Shown: positions 1 through 6,196, numbered from the stretch's first letter. The stretch is DNA of 10,742 nucleotides from Promicromonosporaceae bacterium (GCA_009782865.1 WRIF01000027.1:1-10742), one strand, 5' to 3'. Made by a program: numbers and translations. Notes: generated from the sequence alone by a model not told the origin.

Positions 1-558
1 GCGGGCGCCACCCTTTACGCCTCGGTGGCCGCCGGCATCAACGCGCTGTCCGGCCCGCTGCACGGCGGGGCGAACGAGGCGGTGCTGGCGATGCTGGAGC
101 GCATCAAGTCTGGCGGGCAGTCGGTGCGGCAGTTCATGGCGCGCGCCAAGGATCGCAACGATTCCGAGCGGCTGATGGGCTTCGGGCACCGCGTCTACAA
201 GTCGTACGATCCGCGGGCGGCCATCGTCAAGAAGCATGCCCACGCCGTCCTGGCGGCGCTCGATGCGGCCGACCCCCTGCTCGACATCGCGCTCGGCCTG
301 GAGGAGATTGCGCTGGGAGATGACTACTTCATCGAACGACGCCTCTACCCCAATGTCGACTTCTACACGGGGCTGATCTACAAGGCGATGGGCTTTGGTC
401 CAGAGATGTTCACCCCGCTGTTCGCCCTCGGCCGGATGCCCGGTTGGATCGCGCAGTGGCGCGAGATGCTGCTCGACCCCGCCACCCGCATCGGGCGGCC
501 CCACCAGGTCTACATCGGGCCTCTCGAACGCCAGTTCGTGCCGATCTCACAGCGCTAG
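1..558 (+). CDS. gltA: Citrate synthase, C-terminal part (5' end outside window)
   Basis: This is the C-terminal 185 residues of a type II citrate synthase, which condenses oxaloacetate and acetyl-CoA to citrate in the first TCA cycle step in the cytoplasm. The frame is open from base 1, so the gene enters from the left. The three catalytic residues are visible: His at codon 21 in [10 protein letters not shown], His at codon 63 in GFGHRVYK, and Asp at codon 120 in YPNVDFYTG, matching the two His and one Asp known for the family. The C-terminal segment [12 protein letters not shown] is also typical. The frame is intact to a TAG stop. A GTG at 25-27 could pass for a start, but it lies inside the conserved core just before the first catalytic His and is an internal Val. 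A palindrome starts one base after the stop codon. No functional partner lies downstream on this strand. Confidence 0.97.
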   Translation, partial: AGATLYASVAAGINALSGPLHGGANEAVLAMLERIKSGGQSVRQFMARAKDRNDSERLMGFGHRVYKSYDPRAAIVKKHAHAVLAALDAADPLLDIALGLEEIALGDDYFIERRLYPNVDFYTGLIYKAMGFGPEMFTPLFALGRMPGWIAQWREMLLDPATRIGRPHQVYIGPLERQFVPISQR

Positions 559-573
559 CGCGGCCAGGCCGCG
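559..573. terminator. Compact GC palindrome after citrate synthase stop
   Basis: CGCGGCC and GGCCGCG form a perfect 7-bp inverted repeat around a single central A, starting one base after the citrate synthase stop codon. Allowing for loop constraints it would fold as about 6 bp with a triloop. There is no T tract, so this would be an actinobacterial-type terminator or mRNA 3' stabiliser rather than a canonical intrinsic terminator. Position is the main support. Confidence 0.4.
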
Positions 574-604
574 GCGACCTGCCGTGAGCGCACTCGGAGG
601 CAAG

Positions 605-700
605 TTGGACATCCGCCGGCCGGGGTTCACGGCGGTTGCTCTTGCGGCCTTGCCGGTGTCTGGATGTGCCGAAGTTGAAGGCGGTGCGGCTTCGCCCTGA
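605..700 (+). pseudogene. Truncated lipoprotein-like leader (31 codons)
   Basis: A short reading frame from TTG at 605 encodes a basic N-terminus (RRPGF), a hydrophobic stretch (TAVALAAL) and a lipobox-like PVSGC with Cys at residue 21, then only about ten more residues before TGA. This is the layout of a bacterial lipoprotein signal peptide with almost no mature protein. GGAGG at 596-600 stands 4 nt before the TTG, slightly close for a ribosome site. An in-frame GTG at 584 is an alternative start. The frame ends exactly where the low-GC segment begins, which suggests the rest of the gene was lost. It could also be a real tiny lipopeptide or a chance frame in GC-rich DNA. Confidence 0.3.
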
Positions 701-984
701 CAGCATGAGCTCAACCGGATTTACAAACAGTCTCCGAGCGACTTTGTTTGCTAAGTTGTTTCTGATGTCGGGTTGACCATCGCTGATATGAGAGAACTAG
801 TTGTCAGGGCCATGTGGTGCCAATCTGCGCGCCTGTGTTGTTGGCCCCTTTCGTCACTCGCGGTGCTGGCCGCGGCATTTCCGGAACAGAGAAATCATGA
901 CAGCCATATTCGATTCGATGACTGGCACTGCATTCAGTTTCTCATTTCCAAGTAAAACAGACCCCTCAGCGATCATAGAACGTA
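701..984. other. Low-GC intergenic segment without a confident gene
   Basis: By hand count 142 of 284 bases are G or C, about 50%, while the adjoining coding DNA is visibly far richer. No recognised protein, RNA fold or mobile-element end was found. A short plus-strand frame, ATG 897 to TGA 1007 (36 codons), has AT-rich third codon positions unlike the neighbouring genes, no good ribosome site, and runs into the 3' end of ygfZ on the opposite strand. The segment may be a decayed foreign insertion or an old deletion scar. Confidence 0.5.
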
Positions 985-2076
985 TTAGCCGTCGGCGGTT
1001 CGGGTGATGCGCACCCCCGGCTTGACCCCTGCCATGGAGCGGCCTGGGCTCATCAGGCCGCGAGTCAGCGGGCCGCGCGGGGCGGGGCGGTCCGGGGTGA
1101 CCCCAGCGGGGGAGACGATGGCCTGCTGGGTGGCCGAGATGCCCTCGACTAGCAGGGTGGCCGTCGGTTCTGCCGTGCGCTTCAGGAGGGCCAGGCCGAT
1201 TGGGCCGAGTTCAAAGTGTTGTGCCACCGAGGTGACCCTGCCCACCTCGGCCCCTTCGGCGGTGGTGACGGCAGACCCAACTGGGGGCAGCTCATGTCCG
1301 GAGCCGTCGAGGTGGAGGAAGGTCAGCCTGCGTGGCGGGTGGCCGAGGTTGTGGACGCGCGCCACCGCCTCCTGCCCGCGGTAGCAACCCTTGTGCAGGT
1401 GGACGGCGGTACGCAGGCAGTCGAGCTCATGGGGCAGGGAGCGGTCGTCCACCTCGGTGGAGAAGCGGGGCCGCCAAGCGGCCAGGCGCAGGGCGTCCAC
1501 CGCCAGGGAGCCGGCCTGGATCAGGCCGACCGCCTTCCAGGCCTCCACTCGTTGCGGCTCCCTGGCGGGCAGCAGGTGGACATGCCACCGCCATCCCCGT
1601 CCCGGATGTTCCTCGGTCGAGGGGCCGTAGCGGGTGCCGCCGGTGGTCACCCCGGGCCACGGGTCACGCCAGACCACCGCGCCGGGCCCGCCGGAGGCCG
1701 CGTCCGGGAGGCGGCGGCAGGCACCGAACAACGCCCAGTCGGCGGTGACGTCCTCGACCTGGACGGCAGAGCGGAAGCGCATCGAGGCGAGCCAACCGGC
1801 CAGGGTGGGGGCCGTCTCGGTGAGGAGCCAGGTGGCCTGGCCGTCGTCGATTACCGCGGCGGTGTGCTCGATTCTTCCCTGCGGGGAGAGCACCAGGGTC
1901 TCGGTGGGGGTGTCCGGCCGTAGGTTCGCCAGATCCTGCGAGGTGAGGGCGTGCAGGAACGACAGGCGGTCTGGGCCGGTGACCCGTACCACCGACAGGT
2001 GATCGAGCAATGCGAACCCGGTTCCGTCGGTCAGGGCCCGCTGCTCGAGCAGGGGGCTGCCAAAGTGGAGGCTCAA
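985..2076 (-). CDS. ygfZ: YgfZ/GcvT-family folate-binding protein
   Basis: YgfZ-family proteins are tetrahydrofolate-binding relatives of the glycine-cleavage T protein that support synthesis or repair of certain Fe-S clusters. The signature KGCYRGQE is at residues 229-236 with the conserved Cys at 231, and the N-terminal VTGPDRLSFLHALTSQDL matches the family. The start is TTG at 2076-2074, giving 363 residues. It shares bases with the TGA stop of the upstream nitrobindin-like gene, and its first residues (HFGSPLLEQRAL) align with how actinobacterial homologues begin. A longer in-frame extension to 2172 exists but would lie inside the neighbour and reads as Arg-rich shadow sequence. UUG and the overlap imply translational coupling. 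The last 35-40 residues, rich in Pro, Gly and Arg, go beyond the conserved fold. Transcribed after the SAF and nitrobindin-like genes. Confidence 0.93.
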   Translation of the reverse strand: MSLHFGSPLLEQRALTDGTGFALLDHLSVVRVTGPDRLSFLHALTSQDLANLRPDTPTETLVLSPQGRIEHTAAVIDDGQATWLLTETAPTLAGWLASMRFRSAVQVEDVTADWALFGACRRLPDAASGGPGAVVWRDPWPGVTTGGTRYGPSTEEHPGRGWRWHVHLLPAREPQRVEAWKAVGLIQAGSLAVDALRLAAWRPRFSTEVDDRSLPHELDCLRTAVHLHKGCYRGQEAVARVHNLGHPPRRLTFLHLDGSGHELPPVGSAVTTAEGAEVGRVTSVAQHFELGPIGLALLKRTAEPTATLLVEGISATQQAIVSPAGVTPDRPAPRGPLTRGLMSPGRSMAGVKPGVRITRTADG

Positions 2077-2633
2077 GCCTCGCCGTCCTGCCCGTCGCCG
2101 CCGAGGCGATCCAGTTCGGCGGAACTGAAGGTGCGCATCGGCTCGCCAAACGCGGCGAGATCCTCTGCCCACATCAACCGGCCTTCAACCAGGCCGTACA
2201 CCCGTTTGGCGGCGGTGACCTCGGCGCTGGTGGCGGTGCGGGCCACGAAGTCGGTGGCCAGGTCGACCCGACCATTGCCGACCCAACCGAGAAACAGGCT
2301 GAGGCGACCGGAGGCGTCCGCGAGCAGCACCTCGAGGGCGTGGGTGCCCTCGGGCAGGCCCTCGGGCCGGTCGGGGGAGATGCGCCAGTAGCCGGTCTCG
2401 GTGGAGAACACGTTCTCCAGGGTGGGGCCGTCGGGACCCGCCTCCTCGACCGTGCGCAGCGTCGAAACGAAGCGCAGGTAGGGACCGCCATCGTGGTCGA
2501 AGACGATCTCGCTGGTGACGGGGCGCCTGCCGACCGCCGGGTGGTTCAACTCGCCGGTGCCGTGCCAGCGGCCAACCAGCCAGGCCAGCGGGTAGACCTC
2601 GGGCGCCAGGTCGGCGGGAAACTCAAAGACCAT
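2073..2633 (-). CDS. Nitrobindin/FABP-like beta-barrel protein lacking the heme His
   Basis: This 186-residue protein belongs to the nitrobindin-like (DUF1794, THAP4 C-terminal-like) ten-stranded barrel family, which is small, cytoplasmic and often annotated as FABP family in actinobacteria. It shows the N-terminal GxWxGxG motif as GRWHGTG at residues 21-27, the ETGYWR strand at 79-84, and the family-type segment ATDFVARTATSAEV. Heme-binding members carry a proximal His near the C-terminus in a motif like PLQPHLKA. The aligned stretch here is PMRTFSSA with Phe at 169, and the region before GYW (STETGYW) also lacks a His. By inference it is not a heme protein of the standard kind and may bind another small hydrophobic ligand. 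Its stop overlaps the ygfZ start. A TAGAAT hexamer 6 nt before the ATG suggests a leaderless transcript of its own. The ligand is unknown. Confidence 0.88.
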   Translation of the reverse strand: MVFEFPADLAPEVYPLAWLVGRWHGTGELNHPAVGRRPVTSEIVFDHDGGPYLRFVSTLRTVEEAGPDGPTLENVFSTETGYWRISPDRPEGLPEGTHALEVLLADASGRLSLFLGWVGNGRVDLATDFVARTATSAEVTAAKRVYGLVEGRLMWAEDLAAFGEPMRTFSSAELDRLGGDGQDGEA

Positions 2634-2639
2634 GGACAG

Positions 2640-2645
2640 ATTCTA
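2640..2645 (-). promoter_or_regulatory. Candidate leaderless -10 (TAGAAT) for nitrobindin-like gene
   Basis: On the minus strand TAGAAT is followed by CTGTCC and then the ATG at 2633. A TANNNT hexamer at this distance would start transcription at or next to the first codon. No ribosome site lies between, and no clear -35 is visible upstream in the GC-rich DNA. It sits in the 41-nt gap after the SAF gene, so the nitrobindin-like/ygfZ pair could be transcribed independently. Confidence 0.5.
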
Positions 2646-2674
2646 GCCGCGCCCGCCCGCCCACGCGGCGGCGG

Positions 2675-3349
2675 TCAGGGGACGAGGACTGCCGCCACGG
2701 CCCCGGCGGTGGAGGCGGCGGAGAGGGCGGGAGCCTCGCGCGGGTCCACGGCCAGCAGCACCAGGGGAGCGGCCGGGACGGCCGGGGCGAGGCCGCCGAG
2801 GAGGCCCCCGCCACCATCGACCCCCGGACTGCGTTCGTTGGGGAGCGCCAGGGCGCGCTCGGCGAGGACGTTGACGGTCTCCCCGTCCCAGGAGGTGGAG
2901 ACGAGGGTGACGTGATCGCCCGGCCGCAGCAGGTCGGCGGTCTGCTCATCAAGGCGAACCGGCACCACCACGGTGCCGGGAGGGGCGAGGGCGGCAACGG
3001 AACCACCGGCCACCAGGGACGCCGACAGCGGCACCCCCGCCTCCAGGGAGACCACCGGGGTGCGCCCGACCACCGCCTGCAGGTCGGTGATCACCCCTGG
3101 AGGTGCCAGCTCGGCAGGCACCTCCACCGCCCGCAGGTCGGCGGCGGAGACCTGGGTGCCGGCGGGCAGGGTGCGGGCCGGCACCAGCACGGTTGCCAGA
3201 GGGGGTGCTGGGGGTGACAAGGACTGAACCAGTGTGATCACCGCCAGGCCGCAGCACAGCGCGGCCAACAGGTGTCGCCTCCGCCACAGCACGCGCCGGG
3301 CCCACCGCCGCAGGCGCGGAGGCTGACGGGACTGACGCGGACGGCTCAT
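2675..3349 (-). CDS. SAF-domain membrane-anchored protein (CpaB/RcpC-like)
   Basis: This 224-residue protein begins with a very basic cytoplasmic stretch (residues 1-25), then one hydrophobic helix at about 26-44 (HLLAALCCGLAVITLVQSL), a Pro-rich hinge, and a SAF domain from about 52 to 115 (VLVPARTLPAGTQVSAADL, then VVGRTPVVSLEAGVPL). This layout is that of CpaB/RcpC-type proteins, which in Flp pilus systems act at the cell envelope. A second part (VVVPVRLDEQTADLLRPGDHVTLVS) resembles the beta-rich domain after SAF. A Gly-rich stretch at 179-186 interrupts the C-terminal half. It is shorter than typical CpaB, and no pilus gene (pilin, ATPase, secretin) lies nearby, so a pilus role is not supported. 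Stand-alone SAF proteins of this kind are common in actinobacteria and lack a defined function. A promoter-like sequence sits directly before the ATG. Confidence 0.85.
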   Translation of the reverse strand: MSRPRQSRQPPRLRRWARRVLWRRRHLLAALCCGLAVITLVQSLSPPAPPLATVLVPARTLPAGTQVSAADLRAVEVPAELAPPGVITDLQAVVGRTPVVSLEAGVPLSASLVAGGSVAALAPPGTVVVPVRLDEQTADLLRPGDHVTLVSTSWDGETVNVLAERALALPNERSPGVDGGGGLLGGLAPAVPAAPLVLLAVDPREAPALSAASTAGAVAAVLVP

Positions 3350-3355
3350 GTGGCC

Positions 3356-3384
3356 ACGCTAGGTCACACCCGGCGGGCCGTCAC
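3356..3384 (-). promoter_or_regulatory. Candidate leaderless promoter of the SAF-domain gene
   Basis: On the minus strand GTGACG (3384-3379; 4 of 6 bases match TTGACA) is followed after 17 nt by TAGCGT (3361-3356), then GGCCAC and the ATG at 3349. The 17-nt spacing is ideal for a housekeeping sigma factor. The -10 is identical to the one before the SepX/GlpR-like gene and lies at the same distance from the start codon. No ribosome site is present. Confidence 0.6.
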
Positions 3385-3457
3385 CACCCAGGCTGCGGCG
3401 CGGTGAACGTGCCCATCGATGGGGCCTGTGGACAACCCGGCCGCCCGTGGCTCACGG

Positions 3458-3463
3458 TATCTT
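3458..3463 (+). promoter_or_regulatory. Candidate leaderless -10 (TATCTT) for alpha/beta hydrolase
   Basis: TATCTT is followed by 7 nt and the ATG at 3471. The intervening GGGGG is only 1 nt from the ATG, too close to act as a ribosome site, so a leaderless start is the simplest reading. It shares the 121-nt divergent region with the SAF promoter. No -35 at a good distance was found. An in-frame GTG at 3447 lies upstream of this -10 and is disfavoured for that reason. Confidence 0.45.
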
Positions 3464-3470
3464 TGGGGGC

Positions 3471-4388
3471 ATGCTCTCCCCAGCCGCCGACTACACCGCC
3501 GCCCTCATCGAGGGCCCCTGGCGGCATGAGTTCGTCTCGGCCAACGGCTCCCGCTTCCACGTCGCCCTGGCCGGACCGGACCAGCCGACCCGGCCCCTGG
3601 TGGTGCTGCTGCACACCTTCGGGCAGTTCTGGTGGAGCTGGCGATCCCAAATCGAGGCGCTGAGCGCCGCCGGCTACCGCGTGGCCGCCATCGACCTGCG
3701 CGGCGTCGCCGCCTCCGACAAGCCGCCGGTCGGCTACGACATCCCCACCCGCACCCGAGACATCGCCGGGGTCATTCGCGTGCTCGGCGCCAGCCAGGCC
3801 GTCGTCGTCGGACACGGTACCGGCGGGGAGGTCGCCTGGTCGATGGCCGCCCTCCAACCCTCGGTGACCAGCGCCGTCGCCGCCCTCGCCAGCCCCCACC
3901 CCGCCCGGGTGCACGCCCCGCTGGCCGCCCGCTATACGGCGGCCGCCCTACGCCTGCTCACCCTGGCCCAGGTGCCGATGCTTCCCGAGCGACGGCTGCG
4001 CGACTCGGACCTGCTGGCGCGCTACTTCACCCTGGGCGCGGCGGCTCCGCTGCTTGCCGAGGCGCTGGCGCGCTACCGCGAGGTGATGCGGATCCCGTTC
4101 GCCGCCCACACCTGCGCCGAGGCGCTGCGCTGGTCGGTGCGCTCGCTGGCCCGCCCCGATGGCCGCCGGTATGCGGCGGCGGTTCGCCGGATCGTCACCA
4201 TCCCGGCCCTGCAGATACAAGGGGAGCGCGACGGCATAGTTCGCCTGCGCTACGCCGACGCCGACAGTGCGGCCCTCTGTCGCAACCTGCGCTACGAACT
4301 GCTGCCAGGGGTGGGACACTTCCTGCCCGAGGAGGCCCCGGCGCAGGTGAGCGCGCTGCTGCTGCAGTGGCTGGCCGCGCAGGAGTGA
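3471..4388 (+). CDS. Alpha/beta hydrolase, epoxide-hydrolase-like, nucleophile replaced by Gly
   Basis: This 305-residue protein has the alpha/beta hydrolase fold and most resembles actinobacterial epoxide-hydrolase-like proteins: LLHTFGQFWWSWRSQ (residues 46-60), IDLRGVAASDKPPVGYD (74-90), the nucleophile-elbow position VVVGHGTGGEVAW (111-123), ASPHP (140-144), a likely acid in GERDG (Asp254) and the catalytic-type His in GVGHFLPEE (His283). Two active-site features are altered. The nucleophile position, Ser or Asp in GHSxGG or GHDxGG enzymes, is Gly116, and the HGxP oxyanion-hole motif reads HTFG. The acid and His remain. Either the chemistry differs or this is a non-catalytic or ligand-binding member. 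ATG at 3471 is preferred because of the -10 hexamer just upstream. Divergent from the SAF gene and convergent with nth. No signal peptide is seen. The substrate cannot be inferred. Confidence 0.88.
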   Translation: MLSPAADYTAALIEGPWRHEFVSANGSRFHVALAGPDQPTRPLVVLLHTFGQFWWSWRSQIEALSAAGYRVAAIDLRGVAASDKPPVGYDIPTRTRDIAGVIRVLGASQAVVVGHGTGGEVAWSMAALQPSVTSAVAALASPHPARVHAPLAARYTAAALRLLTLAQVPMLPERRLRDSDLLARYFTLGAAAPLLAEALARYREVMRIPFAAHTCAEALRWSVRSLARPDGRRYAAAVRRIVTIPALQIQGERDGIVRLRYADADSAALCRNLRYELLPGVGHFLPEEAPAQVSALLLQWLAAQE

Positions 4389-4395
4389 TCGGGCG

Positions 4396-4448
4396 TCGTC
4401 GCGCGCTCCGCACGGCCCGGCCGGGAGGCCGCGCCCGGGGCGCGACGA
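4396..4448. terminator. Candidate bidirectional terminator between convergent genes
   Basis: TCGTCGCGC (4396-4404) and GCGCGACGA (4440-4448) form a perfect 9-bp inverted repeat that encloses a 10-bp palindrome CCCGGCCGGG (4416-4425). It sits just past the alpha/beta hydrolase stop and faces the end of nth. No T tract follows on either strand. Its place in a convergent gap supports a termination or transcript-end role. Confidence 0.45.
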
Positions 4449-4492
4449 AGCAGGGGTGACGCGACGGGTGTCGGGCTCAGCCTCAGGTCACC

Positions 4493-5149
4493 TCAGGCCC
4501 GGGGCACCTCGGCAGAGGGGCACAGCGCCACCAGGGGGCACTGCTCGCACTTGGGGCGGCGGGCGACGCAGACCCGCCGCCCGTGCCAGATGATTCGATG
4601 CGAGAGTTCCACCCAGTCGCGCCGGGGGAACAGGGCGCACAGTTCGCGCTCCACCTGCACCGGATCGGTGGAATCGGTCCAGCCCAGCCGGCGCGAGAGC
4701 CGCAGGATGTGGGTGTCCACCGGAAAGCCGGGGACGCCGAAGGCGTTGCCGAGCACCACGTTGGCGGTCTTGCGGCCCACCCCGGGCAGCGTCACCAGGT
4801 CCTCCAGGCGTGGGGGAACCTCCCCGTCGTACCGCTCAACCAGCCTGGCCGCCAGGCCAAGCAGCGACCTGGACTTGGCGCGGAAGAACCCGAGCGGGCG
4901 CAGCAGCCCCTCCAGGTCGGCCTCCTGGGCGGCGGCGAGGGCGGCGGGGGTCGGGTAGCGCGCAAACAGGGCGGGGGTCACCGAGTTCACCCGCTTGTCG
5001 GTGCACTGGGCCGAAAGCACGGTGGCCACCAGCAGCTCGAATGGGTTGCGGAAGTCCAGTTCGCAGTGGGCGTCCGGGTAGGCCTCCGCCAGCAGACGGC
5101 CAATACGGCGCGCCCGCCGAACCAGCGCCAGTGGGGGGCGGTCGGCCAT
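4493..5149 (-). CDS. nth: Endonuclease III (DNA glycosylase/AP lyase)
   Basis: Nth removes oxidised pyrimidines from DNA and cleaves the abasic site, the first step of base excision repair. The 218-residue protein has the usual length and all hallmarks: [18 protein letters not shown] (residues 38-55), the helix-hairpin-helix LPGVGRKTA at 121-129 with catalytic Lys127, PVDTH with catalytic Asp145, and a C-terminal [4Fe-4S] loop with Cys194, 201, 204 and 210 in the standard C-x6-C-x2-C-x5-C spacing. The commoner SAQTTD reads SAQCTD here. It starts 13 nt after the FmdB-like gene. That gap is pyrimidine-rich on the coding strand (CCCTCCCCGCCCC) and holds no ribosome site, so translation probably depends on coupling to the upstream gene. 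Last gene of a minus-strand trio, ending against a convergent hydrolase. Confidence 0.97.
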   Translation of the reverse strand: MADRPPLALVRRARRIGRLLAEAYPDAHCELDFRNPFELLVATVLSAQCTDKRVNSVTPALFARYPTPAALAAAQEADLEGLLRPLGFFRAKSRSLLGLAARLVERYDGEVPPRLEDLVTLPGVGRKTANVVLGNAFGVPGFPVDTHILRLSRRLGWTDSTDPVQVERELCALFPRRDWVELSHRIIWHGRRVCVARRPKCEQCPLVALCPSAEVPRA

Positions 5150-5162
5150 GGGGCGGGGAGGG

Positions 5163-5429
5163 CTAAGCGGCCTTTGCGGCCGACTTCGCCTTGGACTTGA
5201 CGGACTCGGCGGCCTTGGCCGCCGGCTTGCCGGGAGCGGCCGATGAGCCGGAGGCCCGCGAGTCGGTGCGGTAGAAGCCGGAACCCTTGAAGGTCACCCC
5301 GACGGAGCCGAACTGCTTGCGCAGCACGCCCGCGCATTCGGGGCAGACGGTCAGCGAGTTCTCGGAGAAGGACTGCACGATGTCAAAGGCGTGGCCACAG
5401 TCGGCACACCGGTAGGCGTAGGTGGGCAC
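5163..5429 (-). CDS. FmdB-family zinc ribbon protein
   Basis: This 88-residue protein opens with the FmdB-type zinc ribbon [16 protein letters not shown], with Cys pairs at 8/11 and 29/32 (CADC, CPEC) that should bind one zinc, then the conserved [10 protein letters not shown] near residues 49-58. The tail (about 59-88) is rich in Ala, Lys and Ser with AAKAA-like repeats, is probably disordered, and is positively charged, as in many actinobacterial members. The family is widespread and was named from a regulator of a formamidase operon, but the biochemical role of these small proteins is not established. Start is GTG at 5429, set by AAGGAG 5 nt upstream. It lies 60 nt after the cyclo-ligase, a neighbour pairing often seen in actinobacteria, and 13 nt before nth, so the three are probably cotranscribed. 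Confidence 0.92.
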   Translation of the reverse strand: MPTYAYRCADCGHAFDIVQSFSENSLTVCPECAGVLRKQFGSVGVTFKGSGFYRTDSRASGSSAAPGKPAAKAAESVKSKAKSAAKAA

Positions 5430-5434
5430 GGTTT

Positions 5435-5440
5435 CTCCTT
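5435..5440 (-). promoter_or_regulatory. Ribosome binding site of FmdB-like gene
   Basis: AAGGAG on the minus strand, 5 nt before the GTG at 5429. It fixes the GTG start and is the best Shine-Dalgarno sequence in the minus-strand genes of this window, consistent with translation from a leadered, cotranscribed mRNA. Confidence 0.75.
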
Positions 5441-5489
5441 AGGGGCAGGTGGAGGCTGGACGGCACCGCCAAACAGCCAAACCGAGATT

Positions 5490-6191
5490 CTACTCCTCGG
5501 CCGCCCCCGCACTCAAGTGCGCCTGATCCAGGCCCTGACCGGGCGCCAGGGTCCGCCAGCCTGCGGGCGTGGCCACCGCCGTGACCAGCAGGTCGTGCGG
5601 TTCGATCGGCAGCGGGGTGGCGAAACCGTCGAACAGTTCGTCGTCATAGACCAGGGAGATCACCGGCACACCGCGCGGCACGAGGCCGAGCACGCGGTCG
5701 AACCAGCCTCCCCCCTGGCCCAGGCGGCGTCCCCAAGTGTCGATGGCGAGGGCGGGGGCGATGACGACGTCGACGTCGGCAATCGCCCTGGCGCCCAACG
5801 AGGGGCCAGACGGCTCGGGCGGACGGCCGGGGGCGCGCTCCTGCAGGTCTTCCAGGGAGGTTAGCAGCGCCCAGTCGCGGGCGAGGCCGGTGCCGAGCAC
5901 CGGCAGGATGACTCGCTGCTGGCGGGCCAGGGCCCGCGACATCCAGCCACGGGTGTCCGGTTCGCTGGAGCGGGCGGCGTAGGCGGCCACGGAGCGAGCC
6001 TCGCGCACCGCAGGAATCGAGTCGAGCACGTCGGCGATCGCCTCCGCTCGCTCCGCCCGCTGCCGCTTGGTGTGGGTGCCGCGGCGGGCACGCAGGCGCC
6101 GTCGCCACTCCTCCTTGGCCTCGATGATGGCCTCAACTTCGTCCGGACTCAGCGGCGAACGCGCCTTGGGGGCGGCGGCTTCGTTGCTCAT
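5490..6191 (-). CDS. 5-formyltetrahydrofolate cyclo-ligase
   Basis: This enzyme (MTHFS family, YgfA in E. coli) uses ATP to convert 5-formyl-THF to 5,10-methenyl-THF, returning a storage folate to the one-carbon pool. The 233-residue protein shows the family core IAPALAIDTWGRRLGQGGGW at residues 144-163 with the GQGGGWFDR loop, and the C-terminal PIEPHDLLVTAVATPAG (195-211) with its His/Asp pair. Most homologues have GxGGGYYDR, so Trp-Phe here is a mild variant. The first 20 or so residues are an Ala/Pro/Ser-rich extension before the EWRRRLRARR helix. Start ATG 6191 has no ribosome site. A CAGAAT hexamer 6 nt upstream suggests a leaderless mRNA. The gene is divergent from the acetyltransferase across only 49 nt and is followed by FmdB-like and nth genes. 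Confidence 0.95.
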   Translation of the reverse strand: MSNEAAAPKARSPLSPDEVEAIIEAKEEWRRRLRARRGTHTKRQRAERAEAIADVLDSIPAVREARSVAAYAARSSEPDTRGWMSRALARQQRVILPVLGTGLARDWALLTSLEDLQERAPGRPPEPSGPSLGARAIADVDVVIAPALAIDTWGRRLGQGGGWFDRVLGLVPRGVPVISLVYDDELFDGFATPLPIEPHDLLVTAVATPAGWRTLAPGQGLDQAHLSAGAAEE

Positions 6192-6196
6192 GGCCT

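Noticed and set aside
779..973. Inverted 8-bp match ATCGCTGA (779-786) and TCAGCGAT (966-973) flanking part of the low-GC segment, considered as insertion-element ends
   Set aside because: An 8-bp match within about 200 nt is expected fairly often by chance. There is no target-site duplication, longer arm or transposase sequence.
1216..1923. 235-codon plus-strand frame inside ygfZ
   Set aside because: Antisense to well-conserved YgfZ sequence including KGCYRGQE. Gly/Gln/Val-rich shadow with no family features.
2010..2915. 301-codon plus-strand open frame across ygfZ, the nitrobindin-like gene and the SAF gene
   Set aside because: It spans the ends of three real minus-strand genes, is low in complexity (Gly, Ala, Arg, Gln), and has no motif or ribosome site.
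3632..4459. 275-codon plus-strand frame overlapping the alpha/beta hydrolase in another frame
   Set aside because: Extremely Arg/Pro/Gly-rich, as expected for a +1 shadow of GC-rich coding DNA. The hydrolase frame carries the motifs.
4493..6191. Reading the folate enzyme, YgfZ and Fe-S glycosylase Nth as one new functional system
   Set aside because: YgfZ uses folate and Nth carries a [4Fe-4S] cluster, but ygfZ is in a different transcription unit and all are common housekeeping genes. The link is only thematic.
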